Below, one piece after another: positions 1 to 6,581 of a stretch of DNA of 15,872 nt. Numbering within the stretch: position 1 is the stretch's first letter; each line of letters begins with the position of its first letter. Below the pieces are notes generated by a model. It did no database searches. It saw only the letters and a program-made list of their open reading frames with translations, and had not been told where the DNA came from. This stretch comes from Thermoprotei archaeon (GTDB lineage: Archaea > Thermoproteota > Thermoprotei_A > Sulfolobales > Fervidicoccaceae), in NCBI GenBank assembly GCA_022759165.1, contig JAEMPT010000062.1, forward strand, positions 1-15,872, in the 5' to 3' direction. Position numbers and translations under genes: made by a program.

Positions 1-76
1 TAGATCCCTGTGAGGCAAAAAAGCTTTTCTCACCTTCCTCGTTATCCTCGCCGTTTACGGCGAGGTTTTCAGTCAT
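1..76 (-). CDS. N-terminal fragment of an unknown protein, cut by the left edge
   Basis: An ATG at 74-76 on the minus strand opens a frame with no stop to the window edge (25 codons). The peptide starts MTENLAVNGE and is hydrophilic and acid-rich (NGEDNEEGEK), so it is neither a signal peptide nor a membrane segment. There is no ribosome site just before the ATG, but T/A-rich sequence lies at about 25 bases upstream, which fits a leaderless archaeal mRNA. It diverges from the antiporter at 143 and would share the AT-rich gap 77-142. No family can be named from 25 residues. The reading frame is seen; that it is a real gene is inferred. Confidence 0.4.
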   Translation of the reverse strand, partial: MTENLAVNGEDNEEGEKSFFASQGS

Positions 77-142
77 AAAAATTTGTATTAAATAAAAAAT
101 AAAACCGCTCATCCAGTGTTTAATAGGATTAAGGTTGTTGAA

Positions 143-1840
143 ATGGACCCTCTGCTCTCCATTGTATTGGTTATGACATTTGCAGTTGCATTGGCTTCTT
201 TTTTCCAAAAATTGAAATTGAGCAGAGTAGTTGGGTACGTTATAGGAGGTCTGCTTCTATTCGCGATCGCCCAGGATGCGGGAATAAACCTAGATCTTCA
301 ATATTCCGAGGCGATTAAGAGCGTAGGGCTAATACTTTTTTTCTTTGAAATAGGCACTCTTCTCGACATCTCCGAAATGAGAAAGAACTTGTCAAGGGTT
401 TTATCATCCGAGCTCGTTGCGATAACAATATATTGGATCAGCGCGAGCTTCTTATCGTTCTTATTCTTTTCTTCTGAGCTGGAGAAACTAGTTTTATTCC
501 TTCTATTAACTAATTGCTCTTCTGCTTCAATGCTGGCGATTTTATCATTGAAAAGCGATATGAAATATGATACACTCAAGCTTGTGATACTTCAGGCATC
601 TATAGAGGACCTCATTCAGTTCATGCTATTTTCAATTTTAGTGGTCACAGGAGAGAGCAGATTAAGTCCTTATGGAGGGCTTATTGCTTCCCTTAAGCTT
701 TCGGGTTCGGCCATTTTGATATATGCTTTTATAAATTATATACTTGGCAAAATTAAGACGAACATCTTTTTCCAGAGCCCGACCAATAAATTTCTCTTCG
801 CTTTGCTTTTGGCCATGTCCGTTTCACTGGCAGCTGGATGGTTCGGTATGCCAGAATATTTTGGAGCCTTTATAGCTGGGCTAGCTTTCAAATCTTCTAT
901 AGGGACGGCGGAGATATCTGAAATGCTGTCTAGCTTTTGGGAGCTCGGGATACTTTTTTATTTCTCCTCAATCGGAGCAGACTTGGTTAGATTTTTCTCA
1001 GTCGGAGGATGGTTGCCCATTCTCATCGGTGGTGTAGCATTTGGAATCGTTTCTATCGCTATAAGGTCATTTGCGCTTTCGGTTGGTGGTATACTTAGCG
1101 GAGTTCCGTTGGAAACAGCGGTCGAGAATTCCCTCTTCATCTCGACTATGAGTGAAGATGGCATTATTTTCATCGGTATATTGGGTTCTAAAGGGATTAT
1201 CCCTCCATTTATAACTGGGTTATCAGTGATAGCCGTGATTACCTCGCTCCTCTTTCAGCAACCTGTTGTTCAAAGGTCCTATATACTATCTATGAAAGCT
1301 ACGAGGGTGATTCCGGAATCAATAAGGAAAAAACTCTCCCATTTATCTATGTTTTATTATATGAGCGTTGATTTGGCGTTGAAGGCCTTTTCAATTTCAT
1401 CATATTTCTTCGCCTCTCTATTAGCAATAACTTATTCGATGGATGTTGCGCGTTTTGTCTTTCGCAGTATGAACCTGTCGGCAGAAGTGTTCAATGTAGC
1501 AATCGCCATCGCTAGGATGATAGGCCTTCTCTCTATAACAGTTCTGTTTTTCCTGGCGATCAGGTCAATATATAAGATAGAGGTCAATAAAGAAAGTCCA
1601 GAAGCGAAGGGCGATGAAGTTTTTAACAAGGTCAGGAAGTTTATGGGGATCCTTATATCCGCAATAGCTGCTTTGGTCCAGTTAAATATCCTTAAGGATG
1701 CCGTTGCAGATTTGGGAGTTAATTTACTTAAGCCATTAGAATCGATAATATTCATAATAAGCGTTATCGGGATACTGGCAACTTTGATCTTTGGCTTCAA
1801 ATACAAAGCACCGGGCAAAGATGAAGAAAAGCTTAAATGA
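143..1840 (+). CDS. CPA2-type cation:proton antiporter with extra C-terminal membrane helices
   Basis: A 565-residue integral membrane protein. Residues 1-375 look like a monovalent cation:proton antiporter of the CPA2 family, which exchanges Na+ or K+ for protons across the cytoplasmic membrane. Seen: repeated hydrophobic helices, the early GYVIGGLLLF segment (31-40), the FFEIGTLLD stretch (67-75), and a Q-A-S-I-E-D pair (E155-D156) where the family carries its ion-binding ND/DD pair. After a basic linker (residues 384-400) come about four more helices (roughly 412-432, 448-473, 500-513, 533-550), so the protein is longer than the usual 380-400-residue transport core. A GTG at 116 is in frame, but the ATG at 143 matches the family N-terminus (M-D-P-L-L) and is preferred. 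Monocistronic. The ion and the role of the tail cannot be read from sequence. Confidence 0.8.
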   Translation: MDPLLSIVLVMTFAVALASFFQKLKLSRVVGYVIGGLLLFAIAQDAGINLDLQYSEAIKSVGLILFFFEIGTLLDISEMRKNLSRVLSSELVAITIYWISASFLSFLFFSSELEKLVLFLLLTNCSSASMLAILSLKSDMKYDTLKLVILQASIEDLIQFMLFSILVVTGESRLSPYGGLIASLKLSGSAILIYAFINYILGKIKTNIFFQSPTNKFLFALLLAMSVSLAAGWFGMPEYFGAFIAGLAFKSSIGTAEISEMLSSFWELGILFYFSSIGADLVRFFSVGGWLPILIGGVAFGIVSIAIRSFALSVGGILSGVPLETAVENSLFISTMSEDGIIFIGILGSKGIIPPFITGLSVIAVITSLLFQQPVVQRSYILSMKATRVIPESIRKKLSHLSMFYYMSVDLALKAFSISSYFFASLLAITYSMDVARFVFRSMNLSAEVFNVAIAIARMIGLLSITVLFFLAIRSIYKIEVNKESPEAKGDEVFNKVRKFMGILISAIAALVQLNILKDAVADLGVNLLKPLESIIFIISVIGILATLIFGFKYKAPGKDEEKLK

Positions 1841-1871
1841 CCTTATCCTTCTTAGATTTATTTTGATAAGA

Positions 1872-1909
1872 AGCCGGGTAGTCTAGCGGCCAAGGATGCG
1901 GGGCTCTGG
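1872..1909 (+). tRNA. 5' half of tRNA-Gln(CUG); no 3' half in the window
   Basis: The 5' acceptor strand AGCCGGG (1872-1878), TA at positions 8-9, a D arm with stem GTC/GAT (1881-1883 and 1895-1897) and loop TAGCGGCCAAG, and the 5' anticodon strand CGGGG (1899-1903) followed by CTCTGG all fit archaeal tRNA-Gln. The anticodon CTG is at 1906-1908. The match ends after position 37, the canonical archaeal intron and split site. The expected CCCCG, T arm and acceptor 3' strand CCCGGCT do not follow, and I found none elsewhere in the window. The tail instead runs CTACCTCC, then a C-run (1923-1927), then TTT. A possible TATA-like CTTAAATG lies at 1832-1839. Two explanations compete: the 5' piece of a trans-spliced split tRNA, or a tRNA truncated by a mobile element. 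Confidence 0.75.
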
Positions 1910-2126
1910 GCTACCTCCTCAACCCCCTTTGTTGAAATTAAAAGCGTGAGTTTATGTTTCATTCCACAGGACGTTTAATACCTTATGTATCGTTAATTCC
2001 TGTTGTAATTCTCGGCTAAATTTCTATCCTCTTAAGCTTCAAAACACAGACTACAGAGGAAGAGTCAAACAAATAGGGCAAGAATATTCACCCGCTCTCC
2101 CTATCCTTCCTTATCAGACTCACAAT
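1910..2126. other. Gap without a recognisable gene, after the half tRNA
   Basis: This begins with the C-rich tail of the half tRNA (1911-1930). If the tRNA is split, that tail would pair with a purine-rich leader on the missing 3' half. I see no VapC/PIN toxin next to the antitoxin remnant on the minus strand and no long open frame. The only plus-strand start codon of note gives a 21-codon peptide (1954-2019), which I do not consider supported. Confidence 0.4.
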
Positions 2127-2360
2127 TTAATTCATATTGATTTTTTCAAGAATGCTATTCGTTTCGTTTAGCTCTTTCTCCAGATGCTCTAGCTCTTTCC
2201 TCCTTACTTCTTCCTCAAGAGCCTTCCTTAAAAAGTCAGATACGTTCATCCCTAGTCTTCGAGCCTTCCTTACAAATTCTTTCCTAACCTTTGTAGAGAC
2301 TGTTACCTTTGCCTCTAAATCGTCTACATATGCCTCTACCTTCCTAAACGATTCATTGAA
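2127..2360 (-). pseudogene. VapB-like ribbon-helix-helix antitoxin remnant without a start codon
   Basis: On the minus strand an open frame runs from just after a TAG (2361-2363) to a TAA at 2127-2129. It encodes V-T-V-S-T-K-V-R-K-E-F, then A-R-R-L-G-M-N-V-S-D-F-L-R-K-A-L-E-E-E-V, then a charged coiled-coil-like tail ending in N-M-N. This is the beta-helix-helix layout of archaeal VapB/CopG-like antitoxins, which bind DNA and neutralise a PIN-domain toxin. No ATG, GTG or TTG precedes the beta strand in frame; the nearest upstream ATG is in another frame, which suggests a frameshift. A short protein from the internal ATG would lack the DNA-contacting strand. No toxin gene follows. The frame and motif are seen; the family and decay are inferred. 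Confidence 0.55.
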
Positions 2361-2404
2361 CTATTCCTCAAAACTCTATATTTAGAATAGTCTGACCTTA
2401 TCCC

Positions 2405-2418
2405 CGCCCTAAAGGGCG
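2405..2418 (-). repeat. Perfect hairpin at the IS605-type element end
   Basis: CGCCCT, a two-base AA loop and AGGGCG form a perfect 6-bp stem. The hairpin overlaps the ancestral TAG stop of the tnpB remnant (2409-2411 read on the minus strand). This is where IS200/IS605 elements carry their right-end hairpin, which overlaps the 3' part of the TnpB guide (omega/re) RNA. Hairpin seen; role inferred from the family. Confidence 0.6.
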
Positions 2419-2760
2419 AAGGTTCCTGCTATTGCAAAGAGGTTTGGGATTACATTCCTTCTTTCCGAGGGTTCAATCCAGGCCGGGTCTCCGGCCCGTT
2501 AACTCTATCCCAATTGGTACTCGGGGTTATGAGCATGTTGTAAGCTCCTATTAGGTCTGAGTTGAATACCTTGTTTAGCTTTGTGTACTTGAACAGTCCG
2601 CGTTTAATCCTCTTCCCGCATCCCCCATGGAGTGGGAAACTTGATGAGGTGTATGCCTCATCCATATATGTCACTGATATTCCGTACTCCTCTGCAACCT
2701 CATAGATCTTTTTCAGTAGGTAGACCCCGCACGAATGTTTTTTATAACTAAAAAAGCATT
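2409..2760 (-). pseudogene. Truncated, frameshifted TnpB (IS200/IS605 OrfB) C-terminus
   Basis: On the minus strand, sequence from about 2760 downward reads YKKHSCGVYLLKKIYEV, then V-T-Y-M-D-E-A-Y-T-S-S, then CGKRIKRGLF, then V-F-N-S-D-L-I-G-A-Y-N-M-L, then N-G-P-E-T-R-P-G-L-N-P. This is the C-terminal nuclease half of archaeal TnpB: the glutamate in the DEAYTS segment and the aspartate in NSDLIGAYN are RuvC residues, and the zinc-finger region is reduced to CPxHG-like remains (here FPLHGGCG). The frame hits a TAA at 2450-2452, but another frame continues as NVIPNLFAIAG to a TAG inside the end hairpin, so a single-base shift lies near 2460. The N-terminal two thirds are missing. Functional TnpB is an RNA-guided DNA nuclease; this copy must be dead. 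Confidence 0.85.
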
Positions 2761-2792
2761 TCTATAAGTGGGCTATCTATCACCTCCATTAG

Positions 2793-2812
2793 AAGGGGAC
2801 TTCCGCCCCCTT
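2793..2812. repeat. Second hairpin, possible mobile-element end
   Basis: AAGGGG (2793-2798), an 8-base loop and CCCCTT (2807-2812) form a 6-bp stem. It lies just upstream of the tnpB remnant in the element's own orientation, so it may be the other end of the same deleted element or the end of a different one. The bases after it (CTTAACCCCC) resemble the tail after the half tRNA (CTCAACCCCC at 1918-1927). Only the structure is seen; the assignment is a weak inference. Confidence 0.35.
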
Positions 2813-2813
2813 A

Positions 2814-2990
2814 ACCCCCAGCTATGTTAAAAGCAAAATTAGATTAACTTAAAGCAAAAAATTCTCATAACTGGTGTTAGTGGTTTACTTAGGTCTAAGG
2901 TCAATAAAGTTGTAGTTGAAAGAGGATTAAAGCTTAGAATTTCTATGAGAAATGAATTTCATAAATATCGATAGGTAGCCGTCTTGCCTC
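2814..2990 (+). other. Gap with a possible decayed reading frame
   Basis: A start-less plus-strand frame ending at TAG 2971-2973 contains KILITGVSG followed by L-L-R-S-K-V, which loosely resembles the first strand and a damaged P-loop of an NTPase. There is no start codon, no intact GxxxxGKS/T and no continuation, so I list it only as possible debris of the same degraded region. Nothing else is recognisable before the cdvB promoter. Confidence 0.2.
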
Positions 2991-2998
2991 TTTTAAAC
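2991..2998 (+). promoter_or_regulatory. TATA box of cdvB
   Basis: TTTTAAAC lies 36-43 bases before the cdvB ATG, placing a transcription start near 3018-3022 and leaving a leader just long enough for the AGGGA ribosome site at 3023-3027. Predicted by spacing and composition only. Confidence 0.45.
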
Positions 2999-3033
2999 TC
3001 AAACGATTATTATTATTTCACAGGGACCAAAAA

Positions 3034-3696
3034 ATGTCTGCGATCGATAAGTTCGGCAAGAAGTGGAGCCCTCAAGAAACAGAAAGCATAATCGAAAAAG
3101 TGAAGGCAAGAATTTCTCCGCCTCCACCTGTAAGATACAGAATCACTATGGCGCTTTTCAAAATAAAAGTGCAGAAGAATAGGCTAGAATATACGCTGAA
3201 CAAGCTACAGGAAAGGGCTAATTCCCTATTTGAAAAGGTTGTTGATGCACAGGTGAAGAAGGACGCAGATAGAGCTGCGTTGTATGCTTCAGAGGTAGCG
3301 GAAGTTAGAAAAGTAGCCAAGACTATAATGAGCTCAATATTTGCATTGGAAAGGATCGGCCTTAGGCTCGAAACAGTAAGAGATGTCGGGGATCTGGTCT
3401 CAGCTATGGGACCTGTTGTTGGTGTGGTCAAGGAAGTAAAGCAGAACTTAATGGGGATAATGCCGGAAGTAGCATTTGAACTCGGAGAAGTAGACGAGAT
3501 ACTCCAGGGCACCGTAACAGAGCTTGGAGAATTCACTGGCGTAGAGATGAACAACATTTACGTCACAGACGAGGCAAAGAAGGTAATGGAGGAGGCTTCG
3601 ACCATAGCAGAACAGAGAATGAAAGAGCAGTTCCCCGAGCTACCAAGTGGCTCTGTGAATCTGCCAGCGCCTCCATCAGCAAATACCAACAAATAA
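3034..3696 (+). CDS. ESCRT-III/Snf7-family cell-division protein (CdvB paralogue)
   Basis: A 220-residue protein of the archaeal ESCRT-III family, whose members polymerise on the membrane at mid-cell and are remodelled by the CdvC (Vps4-like) ATPase during division or vesicle budding. Seen: a basic N-terminal part with a tetraproline (29-32) leading into a long amphipathic, charged helix (about 34-75), further helices at 78-115 and 118-165, and a proline-rich tail F-P-E-L-P-S-G-S-V-N-L-P-A-P-P (200-214) that resembles a MIM2-type motif for the MIT domain of CdvC. The length fits the short CdvB1/B2 paralogues and leaves no room for the winged-helix domain that binds CdvA. No cdvA or cdvC is adjacent, so this is a dispersed paralogue. 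It has its own TATA box and a T-rich end. Confidence 0.85.
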   Translation: MSAIDKFGKKWSPQETESIIEKVKARISPPPPVRYRITMALFKIKVQKNRLEYTLNKLQERANSLFEKVVDAQVKKDADRAALYASEVAEVRKVAKTIMSSIFALERIGLRLETVRDVGDLVSAMGPVVGVVKEVKQNLMGIMPEVAFELGEVDEILQGTVTELGEFTGVEMNNIYVTDEAKKVMEEASTIAEQRMKEQFPELPSGSVNLPAPPSANTNK

Positions 3697-3725
3697 AGCG
3701 TTCAGACAATTCCAAAATTTCAATA

Positions 3726-3742
3726 ATTTTTACATTTTTTTA
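3726..3742 (+). terminator. T-rich archaeal terminator after cdvB
   Basis: Two T runs (3727-3731 and 3735-3741) without a hairpin lie 30-45 bases after the cdvB stop and before the next promoter, which fits intrinsic archaeal termination on oligo-T. Confidence 0.45.
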
Positions 3743-3819
3743 GGAAATTATATATTTCTGTTTGATTATTTATAATATTAGAGCTATACTGATTGTTTAA
3801 GGTAAATAAACGTTAATAT

Positions 3820-3831
3820 ATGAAGCTTCAT
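3820..3831. promoter_or_regulatory. 12-bp perfect palindrome in the leader of the TudS-like gene
   Basis: ATGAAGCTTCAT is its own reverse complement. It lies 28 bases before the preferred start at 3859 and about 40 bases after a TATA-like TTTATAATATT (3769-3779). It could be a dimeric repressor site, a leader element or chance. Its first ATG is in frame with the gene but has no good ribosome site. Confidence 0.3.
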
Positions 3832-3858
3832 GATAAAAGATTATACAAGGTGAAGTCG

Positions 3859-4851
3859 ATGATTGTATCTCAACTTTCGCTTAAAAAAGCCGACTTTAGA
3901 TCTGGCAATGAGAAAGAGGCCGTTATACTTGGTCACTGTGTGCTGAACATGAATACTAGAGCCCCAGGAATCGCAGCATGGAATGGAGCAATTTTTCCTC
4001 TTTTTAGGGCTCTTAGAAGCTATAGCGGAGAAGTACATCAGTATCCTTGTCCAGAAGCTGCTGTTGTGGGTGGTAGAAGATGGTGGCATGTGAAGGAGCA
4101 ATATGATACCTTCACTTTCCGAGAGATTTTGAAAAAGCTGGCTGAGATATACACGAACTATTTCATGAAGTCAGATATCAAGGAAGTAAAACTTCTGGGT
4201 TTAGGGCTGAGTCCCACATGCGGTTTCAGATATACTCAAAGTGACCCCACTTGGGGGGGAAGGCCCAAAGAGATAGATCCCAGCAAAATTATAAAAAAAG
4301 ACTCAGGAGTTTTGATCGAGGAGTTCGTCAGAGTCTTCGAAGAATACGGTTTGAACTTTAGCGTTTTGGACATATCCCCATCGTTAATATATCCCGACTA
4401 CGAGAGGCGGATGAAGGTCGCAAAAGAATATCCCCCCACTCCCTCCGAAGCACTAAAGGAACTGGAGAAGTTTCTGGGAATAAAAATTCCATTTAAACCT
4501 GAGGAAGTAGCTCATATAGAGAATTTGAAGGATGATTTGCGCTCTAAAAAAATGGTCGCCATTTCGTCTAACAAATTCGTTCCATATTACGATAAATTGC
4601 TAGAATATGCGGTAAAAGGCGTCGGGATAGTTTTGGTAGATGAAGTGTATAACAATGAAAAGGAAAAGGAATTCCTTTCGGATATATATGCCTCAATGAT
4701 AGGTAACATGACCATAGCAGGTCATAATGTCGAATTTCTCATAGATTCAGATGACCTAGAAGGGGTATTGGGAAAAACAATTGAAAGGCTCGAGGCCCTC
4801 ATGAGAGAGGGGGACCTCTCGGTAATCAAATTATCATCGATTAAAAGATGA
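3859..4851 (+). CDS. TudS-related putative Fe-S desulfidase (DUF523-like) with extra C-terminal domain
   Basis: A 330-residue soluble protein. The N-terminal half resembles the TudS/DUF523-related group, which use a [4Fe-4S] cluster to remove sulfur from thiolated compounds such as 2-thiouracil. Seen: G-H-C-V-L-N (C27), Y-P-C-P-E (C64), R-R-W-W-H-V-K-E-Q-Y (73-82) and L-S-P-T-C-G (C121). Three cysteines with this spacing are the family's cluster ligands, and all are present. Residues from about 215 to 320 form an alpha/beta region with no cysteine, longer than the minimal domain and unassigned. The start at 3859 is chosen because GGTGA (3849-3853) lies five bases before it; an in-frame ATG at 3820 would add 13 residues. 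The real substrate is unknown. It is not in an operon and converges on enolase. Confidence 0.7.
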   Translation: MIVSQLSLKKADFRSGNEKEAVILGHCVLNMNTRAPGIAAWNGAIFPLFRALRSYSGEVHQYPCPEAAVVGGRRWWHVKEQYDTFTFREILKKLAEIYTNYFMKSDIKEVKLLGLGLSPTCGFRYTQSDPTWGGRPKEIDPSKIIKKDSGVLIEEFVRVFEEYGLNFSVLDISPSLIYPDYERRMKVAKEYPPTPSEALKELEKFLGIKIPFKPEEVAHIENLKDDLRSKKMVAISSNKFVPYYDKLLEYAVKGVGIVLVDEVYNNEKEKEFLSDIYASMIGNMTIAGHNVEFLIDSDDLEGVLGKTIERLEALMREGDLSVIKLSSIKR

Positions 4852-5043
4852 AAATTTCTTGCGTTGTAAATTATGAAGAGGTCAGCCTGGTATTAATATC
4901 ATTGCCAAAAGGCTCATCGCTTTTAACCTTCATCATTTTTTGCATCGAATGCATTCCCCGAGGCCAATTTAAGATTAATTTTTCGATGATATTGGGCCAT
5001 TCGATACCGAGTTCCTTTTAAACTTTTAATTTTATTTCAGTAG

Positions 5044-6327
5044 CTATTTAAATAAAGAATTCCCCGAATATATAGCCTCGTTGCCCAATTCATCTTCTAT
5101 TTCTAACAGTCTATTGTATTTACTGGTTCTCTCTCCTCTTGCTGGAGCACCGGTCTTAATACCCTCTGAACCTATCCCTACGGAAAAATCAGCGATAAAA
5201 CTATCTTCAGTTTCTCCGCTTCTATGACTGACCACTCTCTTCAAACCGCTGTGCATCGCAATCCATGAAAAGTCGAAGGTCTCGCTAACTGTTCCTATCT
5301 GGTTCAGCTTTATCAATACAGCTGAAACGCTTTTCTTTTTCAGCGCTATGGCTAGTCTCGAAATGTTCGTAGTGAGGAGATCATCTCCTACAATTATCGC
5401 ATTCTTACTTTTGGCTTCGGAAGTTAAGATAGAGAAGGATTCAAAATCTTCCTCGTGGAATGGGTCCTCTATTAGCTTCACAGAGAATGAATCGATGAGC
5501 TCTAGAAAAAGTTTCGTAAGTTCCTCTGTTGAAAGATCCCTTCCGTTTACGACATACTTGCCGTTTTTTTCATTGTAGAAGTTGCTGGCTGCCGCATCTA
5601 CACCGAAGGAGAAGTCGGAATCAACCTTGTAACCTGCGAGTGATACAGCCTCTGAGAGCAACTTTAGGGCCACTTCAGGATCAGTGATAGGTGGCGCGAA
5701 GCCTCCTTCATCCCCAACGGAAGTGAAAACAGCTCCATATTTCTGCTTAACTATTTCTCTGAGCGATTGATATACTTCAACCGAGGACCAGAGAGCGTCG
5801 GAGAACTTTGAGAATCCATGTGGTATTATAAGGAATTCCTGGAAGCTCATGGAGTTTCCAGCATGTTTTCCTCCATTTATTACGTTCAGGAGGGGAGTAG
5901 GAATTCTTTTCGCCAGAACTCCGCCAATAGTCGCGTATAAGGGGATCTCATATAAGGTCGAAATTAGTCTCGCCGTCGCCATACTAACTCCAACGATCGC
6001 ATTTCCCCCGAGCCTAGACTTGTTTTCAGTTCCATCCAAAGAGATCAAGAGCTTGTCTATTTCCCTTAAGCTAGTTAAGCTTTCCCCTACAAGTGCTTGT
6101 GAGATAATTTCGTTGATGTTTTGAACTGCCTTCCTCACGCCTTTGCCGCGCAGCCTCTTCTCACCATCTCTAAGTTCAAATGCCTCATGCTTACCTGTGC
6201 TCGCGCCGGATGGAACCGATGAACAAGCTATCTTTCCACAAGATTTAATGCAGACCTTTAAAGACGGATTTCCCCTTGAATCGAGGATCTCGATCGCTTT
6301 AATTTCTTCTATTTTACATTTTTCCAT
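5044..6327 (-). CDS. eno: Enolase (phosphopyruvate hydratase)
   Basis: A 427-residue cytosolic enzyme converting 2-phosphoglycerate to phosphoenolpyruvate in glycolysis and gluconeogenesis. Seen: I-L-D-S-R-G-N-P near the N-terminus (14-21), S-G-A-S-T-G-K-H-E (40-48), H155 in N-G-G-K-H-A-G-N, general acid/base E207 in G-D-E-G-G-F, Mg2+ ligands D244, E287 (L-I-E-D-P) and D315 (V-G-D-D), catalytic K340 (L-I-K-L-N-Q-I-G), the S-H-R-S-G-E-T-E signature with H368, K391 and G-A-P-A-R-G-E-R-T-S-K-Y-N (393-405). Every catalytic residue is present and the length is normal. The start at 6327 gives the standard M-E-K-C-K-I-E-E-I-K N-terminus; an upstream in-frame start at 6372 would add 15 unlikely residues. 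TATA-like AATATAAAG lies near 6377-6386. Downstream of the zinc-protein gene, same strand, about 250 bases apart. Confidence 0.97.
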   Translation of the reverse strand: MEKCKIEEIKAIEILDSRGNPSLKVCIKSCGKIACSSVPSGASTGKHEAFELRDGEKRLRGKGVRKAVQNINEIISQALVGESLTSLREIDKLLISLDGTENKSRLGGNAIVGVSMATARLISTLYEIPLYATIGGVLAKRIPTPLLNVINGGKHAGNSMSFQEFLIIPHGFSKFSDALWSSVEVYQSLREIVKQKYGAVFTSVGDEGGFAPPITDPEVALKLLSEAVSLAGYKVDSDFSFGVDAAASNFYNEKNGKYVVNGRDLSTEELTKLFLELIDSFSVKLIEDPFHEEDFESFSILTSEAKSKNAIIVGDDLLTTNISRLAIALKKKSVSAVLIKLNQIGTVSETFDFSWIAMHSGLKRVVSHRSGETEDSFIADFSVGIGSEGIKTGAPARGERTSKYNRLLEIEDELGNEAIYSGNSLFK

Positions 6328-6581
6328 CGAAATTACCCCATGATGGCATAAATTCCCTAAAAAGCTCAACAACTTCTTTATATTATGATTTTGGAAACAA
6401 TTTTACAACCTAAAATCTCATCGCTCATTGCGAAGAAGATTGTTTTCAATTTAAAAAGCAACATGACCCTTTTTCTATTGTCCTTCGATACAAAAGAGAC
6501 TTATGTGAGTGAAAGGATATTGAGCAAAAATAGAAAGCAAGGCTTAACTTTAAAATATTATCTTTAAAGAACGAACCACTA

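Noticed and set aside
46..65. Perfect 8-bp hairpin followed by TTTT, like an intrinsic terminator
   Set aside because: It lies inside the open frame that starts at 76 on the minus strand, so it is more likely coding sequence; archaeal termination also rarely relies on such hairpins.
2460..2500. GGTTCAATCC, resembling the T arm of the missing tRNA-Gln 3' half
   Set aside because: The flanking bases do not pair as a T stem or acceptor, and the sequence is fully explained as codons of the TnpB remnant on the minus strand.
2862..2973. ITGVSG-containing frame as an adenylate-kinase-like P-loop gene
   Set aside because: No start codon, no lysine-serine/threonine of a P-loop, and only about 35 codons; kept only as possible debris.
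4860..5040. Possible C/D box guide RNA on the minus strand (ATGATGA and CTGA present)
   Set aside because: The C, D', C' and D boxes do not have the usual spacing and no terminal stem is visible; a 25-codon frame there is also unsupported.
6385..6567. 60-codon plus-strand frame between enolase and the zinc protein gene
   Set aside because: No ribosome site, no recognisable composition or motif, and it overlaps the enolase promoter region.
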